Assembly (NCBI GenBank): GCA_902791935.1
Contig: CADAXQ010000002.1
Location: 1 to 64,000 of the forward strand
Reading direction: 5' to 3'
DNA length: 64,000 nucleotides
Source: an uncultured Erysipelotrichaceae bacterium
GTDB taxonomy: Bacteria; Bacillota_I; Bacilli_A; RFN20; CAG-826
This document shows, in pieces, positions 32,143 to 40,153 of the stretch. The first letter of the stretch is position 1. Each line of letters opens with the position of its first letter. The notes under the pieces are model-generated. The model had not been told where the DNA came from, did no database searches, and worked only from the letters and a program-made list of their open reading frames with translations. The translations under genes and the position numbers were made by a program.

Positions 32143-33624
32143 CTAATCAAATATCCAATTGCCTTGCGCAATCATCATCGCCCTTGCATTCTTCAAATAT
32201 TGAGAATCGTCACCATTCAAGATGGATACGATATAGCGATGATCTAGCCAAAAGCACATCGCTTCATAAGAAGTGAAGCCAGTTTTCTTATCGGCAACAG
32301 GCAATGTTTTTTGCCCTGTGTAAAAATTCGCAGCGTGAGGACGGACGTGGCAAACAGGATTTTCTTTCATGCCAACGAAATTGTTGCGGTAAATCGTTTT
32401 TAAAGTCCCATCCGCCATATTCATTGTAGATACCGAGGATACGATGTCACCTTGACGTAGAACTTCCTGCGTACGCTGATAGGTATAGCGCATAAAACCA
32501 TCTACAACGATATCGGGAAGTTTGTAAAAGAAAGCGCGTTGAAAATAATAGCCATCTTTTCCTTTCGCAAAAACGGCGAAAAGGAAATTAGACCCCTCAA
32601 AGTAGGAAAACCAATCTGAAGCTTGGAAATCAGTATCGGCTACTTCATTAAAATCCATGGCACTAAAGGACATATTTTCTTTTATGGTGCCATTCTCTTC
32701 TACTCTTATTGTTTTGACGTGAATATTGGCTTTCTGAAATTCTTCAGTAGCGTTCAAATCTTTTGTTCCGAGAATGCGCGATACATAGGAAGCGAATTTA
32801 TTTTTCGAACCTTCCGCTCCAGGAAAAGCTTGATTTAGCTCTAATTCGGTTTTTCCGTACCAAGAGCTCAATTTTCCTAAAATATATTGCTCAATGCTAC
32901 TCGTGCCTTCTTCTTCGACGGAATCAAATTCGGTATTAGAAATGTATTGGCGAATGATTGCCGTAAGAAAGGACGATTTGAGAGAAAAAGCACGTGGTTT
33001 TGCTTTCGTTTCGGAACCGAATTGGTTAACTCTAACGCTAGAATCAGAACTTTTAGTGCATGCGGCTAAATAATGTGTGTCAGATTCGGAGATGGTTTCG
33101 GCACGCCCGGAATTTATTTTTGCAAGGATGGTATTGTAATCATCTTCAATAATTTGAACATCTTTTTCAGAAAGATGATAAATAAAAGAATCGACGATAG
33201 GGAATTTGCTGTAATCCGGTGAGGCGCCAGGCGTTTCAGAAGGAATATAACGATAACAAGTAATGAGCATCGTGTCGCATTTCTTTAACAAGCCACTGTC
33301 TTCAAAAGAAATACCTGCATCCTTCACATAATTAATCTGATGGAGAACAAGGCGCTCTTTGGCACGGTAGCTTGATTCGTCTTTTTTGGAGTTACCTATT
33401 AATCCGGTTACCTTTAGTTCTAGATCCGCTTCAGGAAAGTCGGCACCAGGATCATTATCCGGATTTTTACCAAGATAAATTTGAATGACTTGCCCAATTC
33501 TTCCTTTATTTTTTGGATCTTCAAGGTAATGAGTAAAGTCAATCTCGCCAATAGTTTTTCCGTTGGCTTCCTTAACTTTTTTTAAAAGAGCAGCCCGTGC
33601 ACTAACAATTCTGTTGTTTTTCAC
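32143..33624 (-). CDS. Type II restriction endonuclease, Sau3AI/MutH family (GATC-specific type)
   Basis: 493 residues, the length of Sau3AI. The N-terminal half has the MutH/Sau3AI core: KNKGRIGQVIQIYLGK (38-53) and the catalytic D-x-E-x-K in FPEADLELKV (Asp67, Glu69, Lys71). It is followed by YRAKERLVLHQINY. The C-terminal half repeats a related fold without the catalytic set (ELNQAFPGAEGSKNKFASY), as in Sau3AI, where it is an effector-DNA binding domain. Known members cut GATC. The start is a GTG at 33624 with AAGGAAT upstream. It has its own extended -10 promoter, separated from the methyltransferase gene by a terminator. Exact recognition sequence is inferred. Confidence 0.88.
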   Translation of the reverse strand: MKNNRIVSARAALLKKVKEANGKTIGEIDFTHYLEDPKNKGRIGQVIQIYLGKNPDNDPGADFPEADLELKVTGLIGNSKKDESSYRAKERLVLHQINYVKDAGISFEDSGLLKKCDTMLITCYRYIPSETPGASPDYSKFPIVDSFIYHLSEKDVQIIEDDYNTILAKINSGRAETISESDTHYLAACTKSSDSSVRVNQFGSETKAKPRAFSLKSSFLTAIIRQYISNTEFDSVEEEGTSSIEQYILGKLSSWYGKTELELNQAFPGAEGSKNKFASYVSRILGTKDLNATEEFQKANIHVKTIRVEENGTIKENMSFSAMDFNEVADTDFQASDWFSYFEGSNFLFAVFAKGKDGYYFQRAFFYKLPDIVVDGFMRYTYQRTQEVLRQGDIVSSVSTMNMADGTLKTIYRNNFVGMKENPVCHVRPHAANFYTGQKTLPVADKKTGFTSYEAMCFWLDHRYIVSILNGDDSQYLKNARAMMIAQGNWIFD

Positions 33625-33650
33625 TACTTATTCCTTTAACCTCTGGGCAA

Positions 33651-33659
33651 ATTATAGCA
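33651..33659 (-). promoter_or_regulatory. Extended -10 promoter of the restriction endonuclease gene
   Basis: Minus-strand TGCTATAAT (TATAAT at 33651-33656), directly after the T-tract of the preceding terminator and about 27 bases before the GTG start. It allows the nuclease to be transcribed separately from the methyltransferase. Confidence 0.65.
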
Positions 33660-33660
33660 A

Positions 33661-33698
33661 AAACAAAAGAGGCCTGTGTTTGAATGGCACAAGCCTCT
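33661..33698 (-). terminator. Intrinsic terminator between methyltransferase and endonuclease genes
   Basis: Minus-strand stem of 6 + 4 bp with one mismatch (AGAGGC...GCCTCT core, 33668-33673 with 33693-33698), 9-base loop, followed by TTTTGTTTTT. It begins 13 bases after the methyltransferase stop. Confidence 0.8.
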
Positions 33699-33710
33699 CG
33701 CACCAATAAT

Positions 33711-34970
33711 TTAATTTTCGGAATCAACGATGCTTTCGATTGCTTGCCCCATAGATTTAATAAGGCCGGTAACCAAAGCGTTCCCCGCAATAAAATATCT
33801 TCTCTTTGGAGGCATTCCAGTGTTGGTCCAATCATCTGGGAACTCGTCTAGGCGTTCGCACTCAACGGGTGTGAGAATCCGATATCGATTTGATTTAGGG
33901 TCCAAAATAAAGTGAGAGCTCCGATTCGTGGTACCCTCGCTAGTCAGCATGGTACGGCTAGGTTGATTTAGATAATCTGGGAAGGCTATTGGGCCCTCTG
34001 AATAGTAATATTCGTGTCCATTCGCAGCTGTGCGAAGAATATGCTTTGCGCCTTTTAAGTACTTGAATTTCTCAACATCTACTTTATAGCAATAGTCAGG
34101 AACATGATCCACATCCAAGCATTCGCCTAAAGTCTTAACCTTCCCTTGATAAATTGCATCGACTCTAATGGTTTTGATTTCATAGTTCAAGCAATATCCT
34201 GCGCCTTGAAATGGAAAGGAAAAGTGTTCAGAAACATCAGGCAAGGTTTTATATTCTTTTTTAGACACCATTCCCTCTTTTAGAGCTTCGCCATCTTTTA
34301 CTTTGCACGGAAAAGGTTTTGAAAACATCATGTCTTCTACAATCACTTTTTCAGGACCATTGCCAGAAATAGTCATAAAATCGTCATAATATTTAGTATC
34401 TTTGTGGAAAGCGAAAATAAACGTTCTTCGTCGGCGTTGTGGATGACCGTAATCTGCTGCGTTTATCACGCGCCACTGCACGCCATATCCAGCATCGCAG
34501 AAGCAACGCAAGATAATGCCAAAAGCTTGGCCTCTTTGACGAGCGGGCGCCTTAAGAAGGCGATCTACATTTTCTAAAAGGACAAATGGGGGTTTCTTTG
34601 CTTTGATAATGTCGTTGATTTGCCACCAAAGAACACCTTTTTTCCCCTCTATCCCCTTTTCGTCGTGAAGGCTTCTTGCTACCGAATAATCTTGGCAAGG
34701 GAAGCCCCCGGTAAGCAACGTATGAACGGGGATGGATTTCTTATCTACAAGGCTGATATCAACATTGGAAGATTCTTCTTTTCCAAATCGTAATACATAG
34801 CAGTCAAAAGCATGCTGCTCTTTGGTTGCAGGCTCCCACTGATTGGCCCAAACGAATTTCCATGGACCTTTTTCAATAGCCCTGCCATGTTCGTCAAATG
34901 AAGTAACATCATTTAATCCGACGCGGAATCCACCAACGCCGGCAAAGAGTTCAACTGCTGTTTTTTCCAT
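33711..34970 (-). CDS. DNA (cytosine-5-) methyltransferase of the GATC-type restriction system
   Basis: 419 residues. Motifs in order: I ELFAGVGGFRVGL (7-19), IV GGFPCQDYSVA with the catalytic Cys, VI FVLLENVDRL, VIII QRRRRTFIFAF, and IX/X RTMLTSEGTTNRSS...YRILTPVECERLDEFP...GNALV. It transfers a methyl group to C5 of cytosine. Paired with a Sau3AI-like nuclease it should modify GATC and protect the chromosome. The gene is upstream of the nuclease and has a separate promoter whose -35 box contains a GATC. The ATG at 34970 lacks a clear ribosome site. The window around this system is AT-rich and repeat-bearing, as expected for an acquired unit. Confidence 0.93.
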   Translation of the reverse strand: MEKTAVELFAGVGGFRVGLNDVTSFDEHGRAIEKGPWKFVWANQWEPATKEQHAFDCYVLRFGKEESSNVDISLVDKKSIPVHTLLTGGFPCQDYSVARSLHDEKGIEGKKGVLWWQINDIIKAKKPPFVLLENVDRLLKAPARQRGQAFGIILRCFCDAGYGVQWRVINAADYGHPQRRRRTFIFAFHKDTKYYDDFMTISGNGPEKVIVEDMMFSKPFPCKVKDGEALKEGMVSKKEYKTLPDVSEHFSFPFQGAGYCLNYEIKTIRVDAIYQGKVKTLGECLDVDHVPDYCYKVDVEKFKYLKGAKHILRTAANGHEYYYSEGPIAFPDYLNQPSRTMLTSEGTTNRSSHFILDPKSNRYRILTPVECERLDEFPDDWTNTGMPPKRRYFIAGNALVTGLIKSMGQAIESIVDSEN

Positions 34971-35006
34971 ATCGTTATCGTTACTTTCTAGTTTCTTAAC
35001 GAAAAC

Positions 35007-35039
35007 ATTTTACATTAACAATCACAAAAGATCAAGATC
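35007..35039 (-). promoter_or_regulatory. Promoter of the methyltransferase gene with two GATC sites
   Basis: Minus strand: -35 TTGATC (35030-35035), 17-base spacer, -10 TAAAAT (35007-35012). The -35 hexamer contains a GATC (35030-35033), and a second GATC (35036-35039) lies two bases upstream of it. The predicted transcript starts about 30 bases before the ATG. Confidence 0.65.
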
Positions 35040-35190
35040 CCAAATGCATGTTTCTTATTATTTTTATTGCAGGCTTTTAGCGGTGAGTATGAATGTAGTT
35101 CTGTGCTGGTCTAACTAGTTCACGCTAGAGGCGCTAGTTTTTTAAATTAGCATCATAATTAGTCATTCAAAAAGTTCTAAAAATTACAAA

Positions 35191-35236
35191 CACGTAAATG
35201 AAATCGTTCCAAACGCGTAATTAAAATCGTTCCAAA
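35191..35236. repeat. Two iterated 23-bp direct repeats (IS-end-like)
   Basis: Units CACGTAAATG + AAATCGTTCCAAA and CGCGTAATTA + AAATCGTTCCAAA, at a period of 23 bases. The shared 13-bp core is exact. Iterated 20-bp blocks of this kind are seen at the ends of IS21- and IS1202-type elements, but no transposase is next to them. Confidence 0.5.
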
Positions 35237-35475
35237 TTAGGAAATATGAATTAAAAATTCCCATTGTTACTCATTTTTTCGATTTTTTAATTTTTGGGCA
35301 AAAAATCGATAAAATTATCTTTACAAAAAAATACAAAAATCGTCAATTTTTTAATTGACCATATTGCAAAGAAAAACGTCTACCCATTCTTGAAGTGCAA
35401 TTTTCCGTGATTTTTGCACCTGAAACAAAGAAATACGACTTTGAAGTGCAATAATCAACGTTTGTAGAAAAAGAA

Positions 35476-35500
35476 AACATCCGCCAAGAGACGGATGTTA
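35476..35500 (-). terminator. Intrinsic terminator of the PHP phosphatase gene
   Basis: Stem AACATCCG/CGGATGTT (35476-35483 with 35492-35499) followed on the minus strand by TTCTTTTTC. The hairpin overlaps the stop codon. Confidence 0.75.
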
Positions 35501-36325
35501 TTTAGTCTTTCTAGATGGGATATCAATGGTTTCTAACCAACGAAGCTTGTGACGAGTAACGAAGGATCGCACCCAATCATAAGGAGAAGTCTTTAATTCG
35601 TATGGTCGATGGTTATCGACACCGATCACACAAGGAATATCGGCTTCTGCCACGACGTTCCAGAAGTCTTCATCAGGATAGGGAACCCGTAATTCTTGTC
35701 CAATATAGTTCTTCTTTCCCCAACGAGAGGGACCCATATTGACTTCTAGAATCATATGCAGGTCTTTGGCCGTATTGATGATCTCATGGGCAATCTCTTT
35801 CGCGAAATCATCCCACTTCCCATACCACATCATATATAAATCAGGATGGGCGACATATAAGAAATCTCCTGACTTCATTCCTTCAATTAAGTTCTTTAAA
35901 TAAAGACGGGTCGCTTCTTTGGTGTCATAAATATCGCGATACCATACCCAGTGATTGGAAGAATCTAAGAAGCAATGTTGCCCAAGAAGCAGGTATTCCA
36001 CGATGCCTTTTGACAATAAATCGTGATAGTAGTCCGCCGTAACGTCTTCTAGCCATTCGGCTTCAAAGCCTAAATGAAGCTCAATCTTGGATTTGTACTT
36101 CTCTTTTAAGGCACGAATCGAATCAAAATAGTTTTGGGCATAGACTTCGTACGTTCCGCGCATGCCCATTTGGGGGTGATGCGGGATCATCACGTGATCG
36201 GTAACCCCATAGATTTCGTAACCGTTCTCAATCGCGGCACGAACAAATTCTTCATCCGTTCCTTCGGCATGCCCGCAACGGAACGTATGCGAATGATAAT
36301 TCGCTTTTAAGGGTTTATTTTCCAT
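35498..36325 (-). CDS. PHP-domain phosphatase (histidinol-phosphatase HisJ-like)
   Basis: 275 residues. The PHP metal-binding motifs are visible: NYHSHTFRCGHAEG near the N-terminus, GVTDHV (about 40-45), HLGFEAEW (about 83-90), LLLGQHCF, VAHPDLYM and a late GVDNHRP. This is the HisJ/HisK layout of Bacillota, which hydrolyses L-histidinol phosphate in histidine synthesis. No other his genes lie nearby, so another small phosphate ester may be the real substrate. It overlaps the upstream truA gene by 11 bases and ends the ECF-truA operon. Start ATG 36325, with GGAGG upstream. Confidence 0.8.
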   Translation of the reverse strand: MENKPLKANYHSHTFRCGHAEGTDEEFVRAAIENGYEIYGVTDHVMIPHHPQMGMRGTYEVYAQNYFDSIRALKEKYKSKIELHLGFEAEWLEDVTADYYHDLLSKGIVEYLLLGQHCFLDSSNHWVWYRDIYDTKEATRLYLKNLIEGMKSGDFLYVAHPDLYMMWYGKWDDFAKEIAHEIINTAKDLHMILEVNMGPSRWGKKNYIGQELRVPYPDEDFWNVVAEADIPCVIGVDNHRPYELKTSPYDWVRSFVTRHKLRWLETIDIPSRKTK

Positions 36326-37061
36326 AACGAACCTCCTCTAGCACTAACCCAATCGGATCGGCTTTATGATGCACGACTTCTCGTTTGCTTGCTACGAGTA
36401 ACCGCTTCACTTCTATGATGTTCATCCTTCCTAAGGCAACTTGGAAGGCCGTCCCCATCATCAAACGGACTTGATAGGTCATAAAGCCGTTCGCTTCGAA
36501 CATGACTTTGCGGTGCCCTTCTTCGAAGACCAAATAATCTAACCTTGTTATATCACGAATAAAGCCATCTTTGTCTTCGGGTTTCGCCGTAAAGTTCTGA
36601 AAGTTATGCTCTCCTTGAAATAAGGATAGACAGGATTGGCAATCCTCTTCGTTAAACTTCGGATAAGACATCTGAAACTCAAGCTTGCTTAGAACGTCCC
36701 GTTCTCCTAAATGGAACGAATAAGAATAGACCTTCCCAGTGCAAGAATGCCGGGCATCAAAACCATCTGGTCTTTCTTCTAAGGACCGCACCACCATATC
36801 TTTTGGTAAGACACGATTTAACGCGTGTAAGAAAGTGGCAACATGGGGGATTTTGTGCGATAAGACAAATGTAAAAGTTTGGCCTCTTGCCGATACCCCG
36901 CGGTCCGTACGGCCCGCACCATGAATGGTGACTTTTTCACTACACAAACGGGATAATGTTTCTTCTAAAGAACCTTGTACCGTGCGTTTATTGATTTGCT
37001 TTTCGAAACCATAAAAGTCCGACCCGTCGTACGCAAGAATGCCAAAGTAGGTCTGACTCAT
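36315..37061 (-). CDS. truA: tRNA pseudouridine(38-40) synthase TruA
   Basis: 248 residues from the ATG at 37061, which overlaps the ecfT stop codon (ATGA); starts seven codons upstream fall inside ecfT. The catalytic loop GAGRTDRGVSARGQ carries the active-site Asp. Further landmarks are YFGILAYDGSDFYGF at the N-terminus, FDARHSCTGKVYSYSFH, and FMTYQVRLMMGTAFQVALG near the end. It converts U38-U40 of the tRNA anticodon arm to pseudouridine. In Bacillota truA commonly follows ecfA1-ecfA2-ecfT, exactly as here. Confidence 0.96.
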   Translation of the reverse strand: MSQTYFGILAYDGSDFYGFEKQINKRTVQGSLEETLSRLCSEKVTIHGAGRTDRGVSARGQTFTFVLSHKIPHVATFLHALNRVLPKDMVVRSLEERPDGFDARHSCTGKVYSYSFHLGERDVLSKLEFQMSYPKFNEEDCQSCLSLFQGEHNFQNFTAKPEDKDGFIRDITRLDYLVFEEGHRKVMFEANGFMTYQVRLMMGTAFQVALGRMNIIEVKRLLVASKREVVHHKADPIGLVLEEVRYGK

Positions 37062-37924
37062 TTGGTGACTAACCCCCACCAAGTCGCATAGGCGTCAAAG
37101 TGGCCAAAGGCGACATAGAAGAAGCAGGCGATGACGGCAGAGACCACAACAAATTCAAAGAGATCCCACCACTGGAAATGAAGCTTCCGATATTTCGTCC
37201 GTTTTGAAGTTGGGTCATAGCCGCGGCATTCCATCGCGTTCGCGAGTTCATCGCTTCGCACAAACGAAGAAACAAACAACGGGATGATCAAAGAGATAAT
37301 CGCTCTAAACTTAGCGAAGATATGGCCGTGCTTGAAGTCGACGCCACGGGAAGACTGGGCTTTTAAAATACGTTCCACGTCTTCTAAGATGGTCGGAATA
37401 AATCGTAAGGCCAAGGCAATAATCATGGCTAAAATTGGAGTCGGAACACCCATCCAACGTAACGGGGATAAATACCAATCTAAAGCATCCGTTAAGGCTA
37501 ACGGGGTGGTAGTTGCCGTTAAAATCATCGAAACGGATAACATGACAATTAACCGTAACATGACTTTGCCTGCTTCTAACAAACTCTCCCAATAAACTTT
37601 GTAGGTCCCAATTAAGAAATACCAATCCGCGTTGGCCTCGGAATAACGCGGAACAAAAATATAGATAATCAAAATAAAGACAACCATGAACCACAAGGAA
37701 CTGAGCGACTTTAATAAAGATAATAAGGACATATGGGCAAGTCGTAATAAGACGATCGTCATGACAAATAAGATGCCAAGCATCGTATACGTCATGGCCC
37801 AGGTCGGATAGTTCACGAAAATCGCGATCATGAAAATGATGAGCGAATAGATCTTTAATCGCGGATCCATCCGATGTAAGAACGAGTTGTATGGCACATA
37901 ACGGCCCATGGTGAAGCGACTCAT
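37058..37924 (-). CDS. ecfT: ECF transporter transmembrane (T) component
   Basis: 288 residues with about six membrane segments, including the opening GRYVPYNSFLHRMDPRLKI typical of EcfT. Both coupling-helix signatures are present: AQSSRGVDF (an A-R-G type motif) and AMECRGYDP, which transmit ATP-driven movement to the substrate-binding S component. It overlaps ecfA2 upstream by four bases and truA downstream by four. It serves several vitamin S components, including the FolT-like one encoded at 44.1-44.9 kb. Confidence 0.95.
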   Translation of the reverse strand: MSRFTMGRYVPYNSFLHRMDPRLKIYSLIIFMIAIFVNYPTWAMTYTMLGILFVMTIVLLRLAHMSLLSLLKSLSSLWFMVVFILIIYIFVPRYSEANADWYFLIGTYKVYWESLLEAGKVMLRLIVMLSVSMILTATTTPLALTDALDWYLSPLRWMGVPTPILAMIIALALRFIPTILEDVERILKAQSSRGVDFKHGHIFAKFRAIISLIIPLFVSSFVRSDELANAMECRGYDPTSKRTKYRKLHFQWWDLFEFVVVSAVIACFFYVAFGHFDAYATWWGLVTK

Positions 37925-38847
37925 TTTTTCGCCTCCATGATGGCATTGGCCAAATCATCCACATTCCGTAACGAAGCGGTATTCAGTTTTAGTCCCCGTT
38001 TCTCTAAACGTAAAGCAAAATCAAAAACATGGGGGTTTTGCAAGGAATATTGCGTTAAATCCTGCCCGAATAGCTCAGAAGGTGGGCATTGTTTTACGAC
38101 TTGCCCATTTTCTAACACAATCACTTCATCCGCATATTGGGCTACCAAATCCATATCGTGTGTCACCAAAAAGACGCTGGTACCAGCTTGCTCGATTTTT
38201 TGAAAGAGAGCCATGGCGTCTTTCGCGGCCGCAGGATCTAATCCTGCCGTTGGTTCATCCACAATTAGGACTTCTGGAGAGGTCGCTAAGATACCCGCAA
38301 TCGCGACTTTCCGTTTCTCACCGCCCGATAAATCAAAGGGGCTACGGGTAAAGAAAGAAGAATCAAGGCCCACTTCTTCTAACGCTTGATGAGCTTTCTT
38401 TAACGCTTCTTCTTTGCTGTCCCCAAAGTTCTTCGGGCCAAACGCGACATCTTTTTCGACGGTTTCTTCAAATAACTGATATTCTGGGAATTGAAAGACT
38501 AAGCCAACATGTTTCCGTAATGCTTTGATGTCCTTGCTCTTATGCTTCTGCTGGATTCGTTTTTGCTCGGCTTTCCAAGCTTTCTTTTGCTCTTTGCTTA
38601 AATCTTTCGGCGCTTTTTTCGCCTTTTCGGGGTGATTGATATAATCCCCGATTTTCACGTAGCCATCCGTCGGAGACAATAAAGCGTTAATTAGTTGAAC
38701 GAACGTAGACTTCCCACTGCCCGTACGGCCCACTAATGCCACAAAACGATGTTCAGGAAGGGTGATATTAATGTCTTTTAAGGCATTGCTTTGAAACGGG
38801 CTTTTCGGATTATACGTGAAAAAGACGTGGGAGAAATTTATCGGCAT
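37921..38847 (-). CDS. ecfA2: ECF transporter ATP-binding protein EcfA2
   Basis: 308 residues, longer than usual (about 285-290). Walker A GRTGSGKST, Q-loop FQFPEYQLFE, signature LSGGEKR, Walker B VLIVDEP and VTHDMD are all present. The extra length is a Lys/Glu/Gln-rich insertion at about residues 72-105 (KKAPKDLSKEQKKAWKAEQK and following), between the first beta-sheet and the Q-loop, which looks like a surface helix pair. Start ATG 38847, GGAGGAATT upstream; it overlaps ecfA1 by ten bases. EcfA1 and EcfA2 form the ATPase dimer of the vitamin importer. Confidence 0.95.
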   Translation of the reverse strand: MPINFSHVFFTYNPKSPFQSNALKDINITLPEHRFVALVGRTGSGKSTFVQLINALLSPTDGYVKIGDYINHPEKAKKAPKDLSKEQKKAWKAEQKRIQQKHKSKDIKALRKHVGLVFQFPEYQLFEETVEKDVAFGPKNFGDSKEEALKKAHQALEEVGLDSSFFTRSPFDLSGGEKRKVAIAGILATSPEVLIVDEPTAGLDPAAAKDAMALFQKIEQAGTSVFLVTHDMDLVAQYADEVIVLENGQVVKQCPPSELFGQDLTQYSLQNPHVFDFALRLEKRGLKLNTASLRNVDDLANAIMEAKK

Positions 38848-39668
38848 AAGAATTCCTCCAACTTTTCTTCCGTATCGATCTCGTCCGGAATCTCCATGCC
38901 TTTCGCCTTAAGCGCGGCCTTTAACGATAAAAAGAATGGGGCATCTAAATGGATTTTCTTTAATTCTTCCGTATGGGAAAACACTTCAGCAGGCGTTCCC
39001 TCTAACACGAGTTTCCCCGCATTTAAGACCAAGACATAATCGGAACGGAACGCTTCTTCCACGTCATGCGTAATCGAAAGAACCGTTAAGTTCGGATTCT
39101 CTTCTCTTAAATGGAACGTAATATCCAAGATATCCCGTTTTCCGACGGGGTCTAACATCGAAGTGGCTTCGTCATATAGCACTAACTCTGGGTGCATGGC
39201 TAAGACGCCGGCAATCGCCACCCGTTGTTTTTGGCCACCCGATAAGTTTTCGGGCGACTGGTCTAAATAATCTTCCATCCCGACTTTCTTGGCATAGGTA
39301 TGGATGAAGCCATCCATTTCTTCGTGGGGCACTTGACGATTTTCTAAGCCGAAGGCGATATCATCTCGTACGGTCGATCCAACAAATTGATTATCGGGAT
39401 TTTGAAAAACAAAGCCCATCTTCTTTCGTAAGGCATATATCGCGGCATTGTCGGCTTTTTCTATTGGTTGCCCAAATAACGAAATCTTGCCTTCGTAATG
39501 GGTAATCAGACCGCTTAATAACTTCGCTAACGTGGATTTGCCCGAACCATTATGCCCGATTAACGTCACATACTTCCCGGCCGGGATCGTAAACGAAACG
39601 TCATCGACGGCAGGCTTGGAATTCTTGTCGTACGCGTATTTTAGGTGTTCAACTTCAATAATGTTCAT
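38838..39668 (-). CDS. ecfA1: ECF transporter ATP-binding protein EcfA1
   Basis: 276 residues. Walker A GHNGSGKST, Q-loop FQNPDNQFVGSTV (the EcfA1-type sequence), signature LSGGQKQR, Walker B LVLYDEATSMLDP and ITHDVEEA. Its C-terminus includes the LKKIHLDAPFF stretch common in EcfA1 proteins. It starts at ATG 39668, overlapping the stop of the deaminase gene (ATGA), and is followed by ecfA2, ecfT and truA in a tight operon. Confidence 0.95.
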   Translation of the reverse strand: MNIIEVEHLKYAYDKNSKPAVDDVSFTIPAGKYVTLIGHNGSGKSTLAKLLSGLITHYEGKISLFGQPIEKADNAAIYALRKKMGFVFQNPDNQFVGSTVRDDIAFGLENRQVPHEEMDGFIHTYAKKVGMEDYLDQSPENLSGGQKQRVAIAGVLAMHPELVLYDEATSMLDPVGKRDILDITFHLREENPNLTVLSITHDVEEAFRSDYVLVLNAGKLVLEGTPAEVFSHTEELKKIHLDAPFFLSLKAALKAKGMEIPDEIDTEEKLEEFLCR

Positions 39669-40153
39669 TCGGCTTTGATGTTCACGACCGGTCCTTGGTA
39701 ATGCGTTAATTTTACGCCGGCCATTTCTAAGATGCTTTTTGATGCTTTGTAAATGTCATCGTCATGATGTTTGTCATCAAGATAGATGACTTCTTTAATC
39801 CCGACTTGCACGATGGCTTTCGCACATTCGTTGCAAGGGAATAAGGTCACATAGAGTTTGCAACCTGGCAAATACCCGGCATCACGAGTATTGAGAATGG
39901 CGTTTAACTCCGCATGGCAGACATAAAGGTATTTGCTCTCTAATCCTTGACCATGACCCCACGGCACTTTTTCATCATCAACGCCGCGCGGCATGCCATT
40001 ATAGCCAATCGATACGACTTTGTGATCTTTATCGACGATACAAGCTCCTACTTGGGTTGACGGATCTTTGCTTCGTAAGGCACTTAATTGGGCAATTCCC
40101 ATGAAGTATTCATCCCACGAAATATAGTCATCGCGATGTTTTTCTAAGGCCAT
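39665..40153 (-). CDS. dCMP deaminase (ComEB-like)
   Basis: 162 residues from the ATG at 40153 (AAGGAG at seven bases); an in-frame ATG 17 codons upstream lacks a ribosome site and family similarity. The zinc site is CHAELNAI (His, catalytic Glu) and PCNECAKAI (two Cys). The opening ISWDEYFMGIAQLSALRSKDPSTQVGA is typical of dCMP deaminase/ComEB. The reaction is dCMP to dUMP, which feeds thymidylate synthesis. It heads the ECF-truA operon, overlapping ecfA1 by four bases. Confidence 0.92.
   Translation of the reverse strand: MALEKHRDDYISWDEYFMGIAQLSALRSKDPSTQVGACIVDKDHKVVSIGYNGMPRGVDDEKVPWGHGQGLESKYLYVCHAELNAILNTRDAGYLPGCKLYVTLFPCNECAKAIVQVGIKEVIYLDDKHHDDDIYKASKSILEMAGVKLTHYQGPVVNIKAE

Larger units (their letters stand above)
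34971..35497. other. AT-rich intergenic region upstream of the restriction system
   Basis: About 530 bases without a supported gene. Contents: the methyltransferase promoter; two imperfect 23-bp direct repeats at 35191-35236 containing AAATCGTTCCAAA; a 10-bp inverted repeat TCGATTTTTT/AAAAAATCGA (35279-35288, 35300-35309); a small hairpin GTCAATT-TTTT-AATTGAC (35342-35359); and two copies of TTGAAGTGCAAT (35390-35401, 35441-35452). One copy of the recurring AAAGTCG motif is near 35430. It looks like a junction left by mobile DNA. Confidence 0.6.

Noticed and set aside
35279-35309. TCGATTTTTT/AAAAAATCGA hairpin as a terminator
   Set aside because: The stem is nearly all A-T, no gene ends at it in either direction, and the region is so AT-rich that chance pairing is likely.
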